From: Alphaproteobacteria bacterium
Lineage (GTDB): Bacteria > Pseudomonadota > Alphaproteobacteria > RF32 > CAG-239
Length of the DNA: 64,000 bases
Reading direction: 5' to 3'
NCBI GenBank assembly: GCA_017528205.1
Contig: JAFXPE010000003.1
Location: 51,729-115,728 of the forward strand
The notes beneath the pieces were generated by a model, which saw only the letters and a list, made by a program, of their open reading frames with translations, ran no database searches and was not told the origin of the DNA. The position numbers were made by a program, and so were the translations under genes. The stretch's first letter is position 1; each line of letters starts with the position of its first letter. Positions 46,583 to 55,402 of this stretch are shown piece by piece.

Positions 46583-46685
46583 CTCTTTTCTCCTTTTTGA
46601 TTAAAATATTATACGCATGATGACTTATGCCGTATCGGTCAGCTTTCAATATAACCTTTGGATTTAAGATAGATAAAAGAATGAG

Positions 46686-47053
46686 AGTCATTCTGAACCG
46701 TCGCTTTTTTGTCATTCTTGCGAAGGCGAGAATCTGAAAAGCCGGCGAAGGGTATCTTTCTTCGGAAAACCTCGGATATTATAATAAAGTAGCAAAAGTC
46801 ATTTTGAGGGGTTGAGCACAGCGAAATCCCCGTCAAAATCTATGAGTATTGAACAACCTCAAGAATAGATTATTTAACCTCTACATTAATGCGGAGATCT
46901 TTACGCCCGCTCACGATGTTCGGGGCTCAAGATGACATTGCTATATTATCACTTTGTGGCGAATGCATAGCGCCGAATGAGATACCCGAACAGGTCGGGT
47001 AGGACAGAGTCTTATCCTGCAAGAGATTCTCCGGCTGCGCCTCAGAATGACGA
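46686..47053. repeat. Cluster of dispersed intergenic repeats
   Basis: The 489-base gap between aaxB and malQ has no credible gene. It holds a short copy near 46686-46740 (GTCATTCTGA and a second GTCATTC). A full copy at 46798-46936 has GTCATTTTGAG...CTCAAGATGAC ends, closely matching the one at 31849. A third piece at about 46963-47053 ends CTCAGAATGACG and contains the hairpin ACCCGAACAGGTCGGGT. Confidence 0.7.
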
Positions 47054-47071
47054 TGTTTTTTTATTTAAGGT

Positions 47072-49204
47072 TTAGCTACGTTTTTCGTTGATGATTTTAA
47101 CTGCGCGAGCAAAATCTTCGTTTTGTTCGTAATTCTCAATTTTTATCGGCAATTTACGACGCCAATTCGGGTGCTTATCTCTATCCGTACCCGGCAGATT
47201 TTGCAAAACTTCAACCCCGAAAATATCTTCCAATTGTGCCAGATAAACTGCGCTTGCCGACGAGGCTGCGTATGCCTCTACCGCTTCCATAATTCCGTCA
47301 GGATACCCTTCGCCGTATATACAATCGCTCTGTCGCGGTTTATCTTGCGGCCAAACTCCGGCCCAATCCAACGCACCCAGCAACCGACGGCGCTCATCCT
47401 CACGCCCGCGATACTGATCTTGACGTTCCGCCTCATCCAACATTTTCAGCTGATACATTATCTCAATATCGTAACCGAACCAACGCATTTTCAAAGGTGC
47501 CATATCATGCGTGCCAACCGAACAATACGCACTTTGCGGAAAATCATACGGAGCTTTGAAATCGCCGCAGCCGTTCCAGCGTTCCGCCCACAAAACACTC
47601 AGCGAATAAATACCGCGTTCATGAATTTTTTCGATAAAGCCGTCCGGAACATTGCCGATGCTTTCACCGACCACCATACATTTATTCAAATAACTTTCCA
47701 AAGTCACAATGCCGAGCATGTCCTCAAAGTTATAATAAATATAAGTGCCGTCGTCGGATTTATCCGGAATAATGTATAAGCGCATCAAGCTCATTACATG
47801 ATCTATGCGCAACGCTCCGGCACCTTGCATGGCCGCACGCAGTATTTTGATGAACGGCTGATAACCGGTTTCTTTTAAGCGATACGGATTAAATGCGCCC
47901 AAACACCATTTCTGCCCTTTCGGGAAAAACACATCAGGCGGAGCACCGGCGCCGCAATCTTTGATAAACAAATCGTTGCCGCTCCACAGCTCGGCGCTGT
48001 CTTTACAAAGGCCCACAGGCAAATCTCTATATAACCCGACAGTTAAACCACATTTTTCAATTTTTTGATAAACATTTTGCAATTGAATATCGGCAACATA
48101 TTGCAAAAATTTAAAGAACAAAATTTCCGGCTGATGAGCTTTTTTAAATTCTCCGACCGCTGCCGAACACGGATTTTGCAACTCTTTCGGCCAAGCACGC
48201 CAACCGCCGTAAACCTTGTCGTGCAACGCGGAATAAAGCGCCTGATATGTGGCCAGATTTTCCAAATCAATACCGGCCTTAGCACAATAAGCCGCAAACT
48301 TTTTATATTCACGGCTCGTTTTGTCAGCGGCAAATTCGGCAAAGATTTTTTTCAGCACCGCAATCTTTAAATTATATACCGCGGTATAATCAATATCGGT
48401 TGTGTTTCTGACCGCTTCCAAAATTTTGGTATCAACGTATTCTTTTTTATAACCGGTAACCTTTTCCACATCAATATAAATCGGGTTCAAAAACAAGCGA
48501 CTGATAGAAGAATACGGACTGGCATTTTCCGGATAATCATGAAACAAAACATTCAGCGGATTTACTCCGATAACGTCAGCACCGACACGCTGGCAAACGG
48601 CGGCAAAATTTTGCAAATCGGTAAAGTCACCCACACCCCAGTTGCGTGCACTTTTAAGCGAATATAACTGTACGGCAAAACCCCACAATTTTTGACTGTG
48701 CAAAATTTCCGGTTCATAACATTTGTCCGGTGTTACGGCCAAAATCGCGTTGTATGTTTTTTGCCCGATTTGCACTTTAATATTATAATACTGCGGCGCC
48801 AAATCGGAGATGATTTCCAACTGCAAGCGCGTATATTCGCTATGCCCGATTTGCTTTGTTTCCGCCACACTCTGCGTATATTGCACCACAATATTTTTAT
48901 TATTGCCATCCGTAACACTAAAACTGAATTGTTCAACTTCTGCCGATTTTAAAACAACATCAAACACCTTATGCTGAGTACGAACCACATAAATCGCTTC
49001 TAAGGCAGATTGCCAACGCTTGTTTGCTATTTTTTGCAAAAGCTGTTCGCTGTCCGCAATATCTTTCAACGGAAAACCCAAACAATTTATCATTTGTTTC
49101 AAGGTTTCATCATCAACAGTGTATGTTTTATGATTTTGCGCCGCATCGCTGAATGTTTTGGCGATGCCTATTTTTTGCAACAATTCGTCCCAACTGTTCT
49201 GCAA
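47072..49204 (-). CDS. malQ: 4-alpha-glucanotransferase (amylomaltase), TTG start
   Basis: GH77 disproportionating enzyme working on maltodextrins released from glycogen. The substrate and catalytic segments are present: WGVGDFTDL, VGVNPLNVLF-like (IGVNPLNVLFHDYPENASPYS), GLYRDLPVGL, ALRIDHVMSLMRLYIIP with the Asp nucleophile, VVGESIGNVPDG (acid/base Glu) and GTHDMAPL. About 711 residues. The start is taken as TTG 49204 because CCGGAGTAAAAAA precedes it and glgX stops there; an earlier TTG at 49237 would overlap glgX. Last gene of glgB-glgX-malQ. Confidence 0.93.
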   Translation of the reverse strand: MQNSWDELLQKIGIAKTFSDAAQNHKTYTVDDETLKQMINCLGFPLKDIADSEQLLQKIANKRWQSALEAIYVVRTQHKVFDVVLKSAEVEQFSFSVTDGNNKNIVVQYTQSVAETKQIGHSEYTRLQLEIISDLAPQYYNIKVQIGQKTYNAILAVTPDKCYEPEILHSQKLWGFAVQLYSLKSARNWGVGDFTDLQNFAAVCQRVGADVIGVNPLNVLFHDYPENASPYSSISRLFLNPIYIDVEKVTGYKKEYVDTKILEAVRNTTDIDYTAVYNLKIAVLKKIFAEFAADKTSREYKKFAAYCAKAGIDLENLATYQALYSALHDKVYGGWRAWPKELQNPCSAAVGEFKKAHQPEILFFKFLQYVADIQLQNVYQKIEKCGLTVGLYRDLPVGLCKDSAELWSGNDLFIKDCGAGAPPDVFFPKGQKWCLGAFNPYRLKETGYQPFIKILRAAMQGAGALRIDHVMSLMRLYIIPDKSDDGTYIYYNFEDMLGIVTLESYLNKCMVVGESIGNVPDGFIEKIHERGIYSLSVLWAERWNGCGDFKAPYDFPQSAYCSVGTHDMAPLKMRWFGYDIEIMYQLKMLDEAERQDQYRGREDERRRLLGALDWAGVWPQDKPRQSDCIYGEGYPDGIMEAVEAYAASSASAVYLAQLEDIFGVEVLQNLPGTDRDKHPNWRRKLPIKIENYEQNEDFARAVKIINEKRS

Positions 49205-49208
49205 TTTT

Positions 49209-51293
49209 TTACTCCGGTTTTCTGATTTCCAAAACAATTACGCTCCAAGCCGGAACCGTCAATTCTTCATTGGGCTTTATGTAATTTCCGGAGAGCGTGT
49301 CCGTGCTATCAAGCACAATTTCAACCTCAGCATTTTTGCAAAATGCCGGCAAGCGCCAAACATCTTCCGAGGCATTAGCATTACAAATCATAATATATGA
49401 GCGGTCTTCCTGATATACAAACGCGGCTAAACTACGTCGATTATCTAAATACCAATCGGTGTTTTCAAATTCCGTACCGTCATTTTTCAGCCACATCATA
49501 TCTTTGATTTTGTAGCGGGCATATTTTTCAATGGTCTTGCCGTCAAAAAACTTCAGGCGCGAAAAAATTCCCATCCGTTTGCGCAAGTCAATCAGCTTTT
49601 TAACATAGCGCGTCAACTCTCTGTCTTCTTTATCAATCGCCTCCCAAACAATCCACGTCAGCACATTGTCTTGACAATACGGATTGTTGTTGCCAAACTG
49701 AGTGTTGCCCAGCTCATCACCGGCCACCAACATCGGCGTACCGAAAGACATAAGTAAAGTTGCCAACATTGCTTTTTTGCGTAAGAGACGATTTTTCAAC
49801 ACGGCTTTATTTTGGCTTTTGCCTTCTTCGCCGGAATTATAACTCCAGTTGGCATCATTACCGTCGCGATTGTTTTCGCCGTTGACCGTATTATGTTTTT
49901 CGTTGTAGCTGACCAAATCGGTTAAGTTAAATCCGTCGTGCGAAGTAATAAAATTGACGCTGCTCCAAATATCGCGATTGCTGTATCCGAAAATGTCGCT
50001 GGAACCGGAAACGCGGCTGGCAAACTCGCCCACCTGTCTTTCGTCTCCGCGCCAAAAACGTCGTACCACATCGCGGTATCTGTCGTTCCATTCAGCCCAC
50101 CCCGGAGGAAACGCACCGATTTGATATCCGTCCATTGTGGCGTCCCACGGTTCGGCTATCATTTTACAACGCCGCAAATTTTCGTCCTGACGCACCGACA
50201 GTAAAAACCCACTGTCTTGGGTGAACTTACCGCGCACCCGACTGAGGCTGGTGGCTAAATCCAAACGGAAACCGTCAACGTGCATAACGTTATGCCAATA
50301 ACGCAGCGAATCCATAACCAGAGTCAAAACATACGGATTTTGCAAATTAAACGATGCGCCGCAACCGGTGGTATCAAAATAAAAACGTTTATTTTCCGCC
50401 TGTAAGGTATAATAGCTTTCGTTATCTATTCCCCGATAACAAAGCGTCGGTCCCATCTGGTTGCCTTCTATGGTATGATTATATACCACGTCAAGTATCA
50501 CTTCTTTGTCGGCGGCGTGCAGAGTTTTAACCATCTGCTTAAATTCATCGATGTCGTTACCGACCAAATATTTTGCTTCCGGAATAAAATACGACAGGGT
50601 TTCATATCCCCAATAATTGTCTATATACATGCCGTCTTTGTCGCCGAAAAAGGCAAACACCGGCAACAACTCCACCGCCGTTACACCCAGCCAGTCTAAA
50701 TAGCTGACGACACTGTTGTCGGTCAATCCCAAAAATTTGCCTCGCTGAGATGACGGCACTTGCGGATGCAACATAGTATAGCCGCGCACATGAGTTTCGT
50801 AAATTACCGTATCGGCAAAAGGTATCTGCGGATGCTCATCGCCTTCCCAATCAAAGGTATCTTCAACCACCACCGACTTCGGAACATACGGTGCGCTGTC
50901 CAGAGTGCTGAACGATAAATCTTTGTCCGCGCTGTCAATATCATACCCAAACAAAGCTTTGTGCCATATCAATTTGCCGACCAATTTTTTGGCATACGGA
51001 TCGAGCAACAATTTGTTCGGATTAAAGCGCTTTCCCTCTTGCGGTTTATACGGGCCGTAAACACGATAGCCGTAAGCCTGTCCTGGTTTGATTCCTTCAA
51101 GATAAATATGCCAAATATTGTTATCGTTTATCGTAATAGCAAAACGCTTTTCCTCTTTGGTTCCGTTTGAATTGAACAGACAAAGTTCCACCTTTTCCGC
51201 ATTGGCGGAAAACAGCGCAAAATTAACTCCCTTGCCGTCATAAGTGGCGCCAAGCGGATAAGCACGTCCCGATGAAACTTTCAGCTCTTTCAT
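49209..51293 (-). CDS. glgX: Glycogen debranching enzyme GlgX
   Basis: GH13 isoamylase-type enzyme removing alpha-1,6 branches. The N-terminal CBM48-like domain starts GRAYPLGATYDGKGVNFALFS. The catalytic barrel shows DVVYNHT, DGFRLDLA (nucleophile Asp), IAEPWD (acid/base Glu) and FITSHDGF, the four conserved GH13 regions; AGDELGNTQFGNNNPYCQDN is typical of GlgX. 694 residues. It starts 7 bases after glgB; malQ starts right at its stop. Confidence 0.97.
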   Translation of the reverse strand: MKELKVSSGRAYPLGATYDGKGVNFALFSANAEKVELCLFNSNGTKEEKRFAITINDNNIWHIYLEGIKPGQAYGYRVYGPYKPQEGKRFNPNKLLLDPYAKKLVGKLIWHKALFGYDIDSADKDLSFSTLDSAPYVPKSVVVEDTFDWEGDEHPQIPFADTVIYETHVRGYTMLHPQVPSSQRGKFLGLTDNSVVSYLDWLGVTAVELLPVFAFFGDKDGMYIDNYWGYETLSYFIPEAKYLVGNDIDEFKQMVKTLHAADKEVILDVVYNHTIEGNQMGPTLCYRGIDNESYYTLQAENKRFYFDTTGCGASFNLQNPYVLTLVMDSLRYWHNVMHVDGFRLDLATSLSRVRGKFTQDSGFLLSVRQDENLRRCKMIAEPWDATMDGYQIGAFPPGWAEWNDRYRDVVRRFWRGDERQVGEFASRVSGSSDIFGYSNRDIWSSVNFITSHDGFNLTDLVSYNEKHNTVNGENNRDGNDANWSYNSGEEGKSQNKAVLKNRLLRKKAMLATLLMSFGTPMLVAGDELGNTQFGNNNPYCQDNVLTWIVWEAIDKEDRELTRYVKKLIDLRKRMGIFSRLKFFDGKTIEKYARYKIKDMMWLKNDGTEFENTDWYLDNRRSLAAFVYQEDRSYIMICNANASEDVWRLPAFCKNAEVEIVLDSTDTLSGNYIKPNEELTVPAWSVIVLEIRKPE

Positions 51294-51300
51294 TTTACCT

Positions 51301-53499
51301 CTATCTTAACGGTTTCAACACAATGGTCGAGAGCGGCGGCAATATCAATTCAATAGAATAAGGCAGATTGTTCACGCCGTAATTCTGGGCCTGTTTCGGA
51401 CCTTCGTTGCGCACGCCGCTGCCCCAATAATGTTTGTCGTCGCTGTTGAATATTTCCTGATACGCACACGCCTCTCTGACACCCACGCGGAAGTTGTGAC
51501 GCACCACCGGTGTAAAGTTACAAATCACAATCAAATAATCGTCCGGATTGTGTCCTTTGCGATAATATGATATTACGCTGTCGTCGCTGTTGGCATAATC
51601 AATCCATTCAAACCCGCGGGAATCGAAATCTTCTTCATACAGCGGAGAGTTGCCCTTATACATAAGGTTTAAGTCGCGCACGCAATTTTGCATTCCCTGA
51701 TACATCGGATATTCCAGCAAGTGCCAACGCAAACTTTCGTTGCTGTTCCACTCCCAATCTTGTCCGAATTCATTGCCCATAAACAAAAGTTTTTTGCCCG
51801 GATGAGTCCACATAAAGCCGTAATAAGCACGCAGGCTGGCAAACTTTTGCCACTCGTCTCCCGGCATTTTATAAAGCATGGAATTTTTGCCGTGCACCAC
51901 TTCGTCATGCGAAATCGGCAAAATAAAATTCTCGTTAAAGGCATACAACAAACCGAAGGTCAAAAGCCCGTGGTGATATTTGCGATGTACCGGCTCATGG
52001 CTGATGTAACGCAAGGTGTCGTTCATCCACCCCATGTTCCACTTAAAACCGAATCCCAAGCCTCCGGCGGAAACCGGACGCGACACCATCGGCCACGCGG
52101 TTGATTCTTCGGCACAGGTAAATGCGCCGCCGGCTTGCGAATATACCAACTCATTCATCTTGCGCAAAAAGGCAATGGCCTCCAAGTTTTCGTTACCGCC
52201 GTAAACATTCGGAATCCACTCTCCGGACTTGCGCGAATAATCAAGATACAACATTGACGCCACCGCATCGACACGCAAGCCGTCGATATGAAATTCTTTG
52301 AGCCAATAAAGCGCGCTCACGCACAAAAAGTTGCATACTTCCGTACGGCCGAAATTATAAATTTTGGTTCCCCAATCTTTTTGTTCGCCCTTGCGCGGAT
52401 CGGCATGTTCATATAAGCAGGTGCCGTCAAATTCGGTCAGTCCGTGTCCGTCTTTCGGGAAGTGTGCCGGCACCCAATCCATAATCACTCCGATACCGGC
52501 CTGATGGAATTTATCTATCATATAACGGAAGTCATCCGGATTGCCGAAGCGCGACGTCGGAGCAAACAATCCGGTAATCTGATAGCCCCAAGAAGCGTCC
52601 AACGGGTGTTCGCACAACGGCATAAATTCAACGTGTGTAAAGCCCATGTTGCTGACGTACGGAACCAACCGGTCGGCAAACTCGCGATAGGTCAAAAACT
52701 CACTGCCGTTATCGCCTTTGCGACGCCACGAACCTAAATGCACTTCATATATTGACATCGGCTTATCATAGATATTGTATTCCCCGCGATGGCGCATCCA
52801 ACCTTCATCATTCCAATGATAATGATTAAGGTCAAACACAATTGAAGCGGTTTTCGGACGAACTTCAGAAAACGTTGCCATCGGATCGGCCTTGCTTAAA
52901 ATTCGGTTATCCTGAGTTTTGATTTCAAACTTATAATACTCACCCTCGACCAAATTCGGAATAAAGATATCCCAAAGGCCGCAACTGATATGCTTGCGCA
53001 TGACGCTTATTCTGCCGTCCCAGTTATTGAAACTTCCAACCACGGAAACACGTTTGGCGTTAGGTGCCCAAACCGCAAACGACACACCTTTCACACCGTT
53101 TATTTCAACCAAGTGTGCTCCGAGTTTTTTATACATTTCACGATGATTGCCCTGCGCAAAAAGATACTCGTCAATGTCGCCGATGACGGAAGGGAATCGA
53201 TAAACGTCTTCGGCCTCATATACGTTGCCTTTGTCGTTGGTGATTTTAAATTTGTAAGTGAAGTATTCGGTCTTATCCAAGTTTATTTGAAAGAAACCGC
53301 GCTCATCCAATTTAAGCATTTTACCAAGCGATTTTTTTTGGTCATCAATCACTTCTATTGCCGAGGCAAAAGGCTGATAAGCACGAATAAAAATTTTTTT
53401 GGAACCCTTATCGCGATGAATACCGAGAACCGCAAAAACATTTCCGTGATCTCCGTTGATGATGGCTTCGATTTCTTCTTTTGGCAACATATTATCCAT
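51301..53499 (-). CDS. glgB: 1,4-alpha-glucan branching enzyme GlgB
   Basis: GH13 enzyme that introduces alpha-1,6 branches into glycogen. Two N-terminal beta domains (N1 at about 15-105 and CBM48 at about 115-215, GVSFAVWAPNAKRVSVVG) precede the barrel. Conserved sites are DWVPAHFPKD, DGLRVDAVASMLYLDY (nucleophile Asp), CAEESTAWPMVSRP (acid/base Glu) and LPISHDEVVHGKNSM. 732 residues, normal. AGGAGTTTATT precedes the ATG. First gene of the glycogen operon; glgA, glgC and glgP are not in this window. The 317 bases before the gene are AT-rich and hold no other gene. Confidence 0.98.
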   Translation of the reverse strand: MDNMLPKEEIEAIINGDHGNVFAVLGIHRDKGSKKIFIRAYQPFASAIEVIDDQKKSLGKMLKLDERGFFQINLDKTEYFTYKFKITNDKGNVYEAEDVYRFPSVIGDIDEYLFAQGNHREMYKKLGAHLVEINGVKGVSFAVWAPNAKRVSVVGSFNNWDGRISVMRKHISCGLWDIFIPNLVEGEYYKFEIKTQDNRILSKADPMATFSEVRPKTASIVFDLNHYHWNDEGWMRHRGEYNIYDKPMSIYEVHLGSWRRKGDNGSEFLTYREFADRLVPYVSNMGFTHVEFMPLCEHPLDASWGYQITGLFAPTSRFGNPDDFRYMIDKFHQAGIGVIMDWVPAHFPKDGHGLTEFDGTCLYEHADPRKGEQKDWGTKIYNFGRTEVCNFLCVSALYWLKEFHIDGLRVDAVASMLYLDYSRKSGEWIPNVYGGNENLEAIAFLRKMNELVYSQAGGAFTCAEESTAWPMVSRPVSAGGLGFGFKWNMGWMNDTLRYISHEPVHRKYHHGLLTFGLLYAFNENFILPISHDEVVHGKNSMLYKMPGDEWQKFASLRAYYGFMWTHPGKKLLFMGNEFGQDWEWNSNESLRWHLLEYPMYQGMQNCVRDLNLMYKGNSPLYEEDFDSRGFEWIDYANSDDSVISYYRKGHNPDDYLIVICNFTPVVRHNFRVGVREACAYQEIFNSDDKHYWGSGVRNEGPKQAQNYGVNNLPYSIELILPPLSTIVLKPLR

Positions 53500-53741
53500 A
53501 ATAAACTCCTGAATGATAAGACTTATATATTAAGTCGTTATGACTTATAAAATTCTATCTTATATCTATATAAACTTATCGCTAAAATTGCAAGTGAATT
53601 TATCTTTTAAAAGAATGTTTATCGTAAGTGATTGTTATTATTTAAAATAAGTCGTGAACCCGACATTTAAAGCGGGGTTTAAGTATTTTGCGACATAAAT
53701 TTTTTTTTGCATATTTTGTGCATTTTATTTATTAAAAGGTA

Positions 53742-53769
53742 TTGACGAGTAAAAAAAAGTTATTATACT
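53742..53769 (+). promoter_or_regulatory. Sigma-70-like promoter
   Basis: TTGACG (53742-53747), 16-base spacer, TATACT (53764-53769), about 48 bases before the start codon at 53817. Confidence 0.6.
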
Positions 53770-53816
53770 GACTTATGTTGTACAAACAATTAGTAAATTA
53801 TAATGGAGTATTAAAT

Positions 53817-54038
53817 ATGTCTACAAAATATAACGAGAATTACATTCGTGAAGCAGCTTATTACTGCTGGAAAAACGCTGGTTGCCCTTATGGTCAGGAT
53901 GAATATTTCTGGAATATGGCTATCAATCAGCTCTATGGTTCTAACAAATGCTGCAATTCTACAAAAAGCTGTTCTTCTAAGTCTTCCAGCTCAACAAAGA
54001 GCTCTACAAGCACAAAGAAAACACCTAGCAAGAAATAA
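53817..54038 (+). CDS. DUF2934-like small protein with Ser/Lys/Thr tail
   Basis: 73 residues from ATG 53817, which has GGAG 8 bases upstream; a start at 53775 would overlap the promoter-proximal leader. Residues about 8-40 (YIREAAYYCWKNAGCPYGQDEYFWNMAINQLY) match the DUF2934 pattern of 'IRxxAYxxWxxxGxPxGxDxxxWxxA'. The last 30 residues are a low-complexity Ser/Lys/Thr tail with three Cys. It has its own promoter and terminator. Function unknown. Confidence 0.8.
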   Translation: MSTKYNENYIREAAYYCWKNAGCPYGQDEYFWNMAINQLYGSNKCCNSTKSCSSKSSSSTKSSTSTKKTPSKK

Positions 54039-54063
54039 TCTTTTTTAAGTGCAATATTTCTGG

Positions 54064-54098
54064 AAATACTCGTTCGTACCCGAGCGGGTATTTTTCTT
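54064..54098 (+). terminator. Rho-independent terminator
   Basis: 13-bp stem AAATACTCGTTCG / CGAGCGGGTATTT with G-U pairs, loop TACC, followed by TT-C-TTT. It closes the DUF2934 gene. Confidence 0.75.
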
Positions 54099-54124
54099 TG
54101 TTCTAATAAAAATGCAAAATCAAA

Positions 54125-54940
54125 TTATTCAAAAATATCTTTACCTAAGAAACTCTTCATCAAGTTCTTTTTAGGCAAAGATTTACTGTCGTCCATATGT
54201 ACTTTTACTCTGGCGTCTGCGCGTCTTTCTATCCAAGCTTTTCTTTCGGCCTTCTCTTGTTCGCGGGCTTTTTGCTGCTCTTGTTTTCTTTGACGTTCTT
54301 CTTCTTTTTGCAAGTTCAGCAAGCGAATTTGCTCGGCCTTTATTTCTTCTTTGGTGATGATGAAAGTGTTGAAAAATTCAAGGGCAAATTTATAGATATA
54401 TGAGCGGCGTTTTCTGATGTCGTTATCGTTCAAATACTTCTCATCCTGTTCGCTCAATCCGGTAGAAACAACAAAGTCATACACCGGCAGACGACGCTCT
54501 ATCCAGCGTTGAATCTGAATATTATCCGTGGCGTCGATATAAGGCGTATCGCCGGTGCCGCTGGAGCGAATTTTTGCCAACTCGGTCTCCCCGCTGGTGA
54601 TATTCAAAAACACTTCGCAAGTACGCCAAACTTCGCTCTTGCCTTCCGTATTAACATAGCGCATATTGTAAGCATCATAAGAATGCAAATCAAACAGCAT
54701 ACCATCGCCGATAATTTTTTTGGACTTAACCGGCACCACAAAATATTCGGCTTTACTGAAACCGTGAGCATCACTCTGATCGGTTTCCGGCATTATTCCC
54801 GTTTCGGTAATACCGGCTACGGCAAAGTGCTTACGACGAAAAATGCCGCCGGTGTGCATAAATCTGAAATTAGAAAAAATAACATCTCTTCCGTATTGCG
54901 ATTTGAATAAGGTTTCCACCTGCTCTTTTGATACTGCCAT
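54125..54940 (-). CDS. Hypothetical protein with charged helical C-terminus
   Basis: 271 residues. The N-terminal two thirds look globular (FSNFRFMHTGGIFRRKHFAVAGITETG and similar). The region from about 190 to 255 is a single long helix or coiled coil very rich in Glu, Lys, Arg and Gln, and the tail is basic (SLPKKNLMKSFLGKDIF). No signal peptide. AAGGAGATAAATCAAT precedes the ATG. A single-gene unit upstream of repeats. I recognise no family. Confidence 0.75.
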   Translation of the reverse strand: MAVSKEQVETLFKSQYGRDVIFSNFRFMHTGGIFRRKHFAVAGITETGIMPETDQSDAHGFSKAEYFVVPVKSKKIIGDGMLFDLHSYDAYNMRYVNTEGKSEVWRTCEVFLNITSGETELAKIRSSGTGDTPYIDATDNIQIQRWIERRLPVYDFVVSTGLSEQDEKYLNDNDIRKRRSYIYKFALEFFNTFIITKEEIKAEQIRLLNLQKEEERQRKQEQQKAREQEKAERKAWIERRADARVKVHMDDSKSLPKKNLMKSFLGKDIFE

Positions 54941-55134
54941 ATTGATTTATCTCCTTGTTATGCTTTTCTATAACACAGAAAAAAATTTTTTTCAACCTTT
55001 AGAATCGAATGCCAAGAAATTAAGATCCTCGCTTTCGCAAGGATGACAATGAATTTTTATTTGCCCCAAGGCCGCACAGCGTCGCACGAGATTCTTCATT
55101 TCGCTGACGCTTCATTCAGAATGACTGGTTTAGC

Positions 55135-55398
55135 AAAAACTCGGATAACGCGGTAAATACGAAGGAAGTCCCTTTGCGCGGTGTAAAAATGGCACAGCAT
55201 AAACTGCGCAGAATGGCTCCGATAGAAAAAGAGCGCTTTGCGCGATGTACAAAAAAGTATCGCAAGGCAAAACTTGCGATACTTTTCCTCTAAAACTCGG
55301 ATAACGCGGTAAATACGACGGAAGTCTGTTTGCGCGGTGTACAACAAAAGGTACATAAGCAAACAGACTTCCTAGTAGTTACCCGTTAGACGAGTTTT
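55135..55398. repeat. Structured repeat, partial copy plus complete hairpin copy
   Basis: Same family as 32041-32436. A partial copy begins near 55135 (AAAAACTCGGATAACGCGGTAAATACGAAGG) and ends near 55290 with a terminator-like hairpin AAAAGTATCGCAAG...CTTGCGATACTTTT (about 55254-55286). The complete copy 55292-55398 has outer pairing AAAACTCG/CGAGTTTT and AACGCGGTAA...TTACCCGTT. Its perfect 14-bp central stem is GGAAGTCTGTTTGC / GCAAACAGACTTCC, and the apical GTGTAC-AACAAAAG-GTACAT completes it. It ends 4 bases from the rpsA stop. The gap 54941-55402 holds no gene; 55015-55130 has weaker GTCAT/ATGAC-type repeat remnants. Confidence 0.8.
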
Positions 55399-55402
55399 AT
55401 TT

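Noticed and set aside
55096..55362. Minus-strand reading frame of 88 codons downstream of rpsA
   Set aside because: It is made entirely of repeat sequence, with the same RIYRVIRV segment repeated because the DNA repeat is duplicated.
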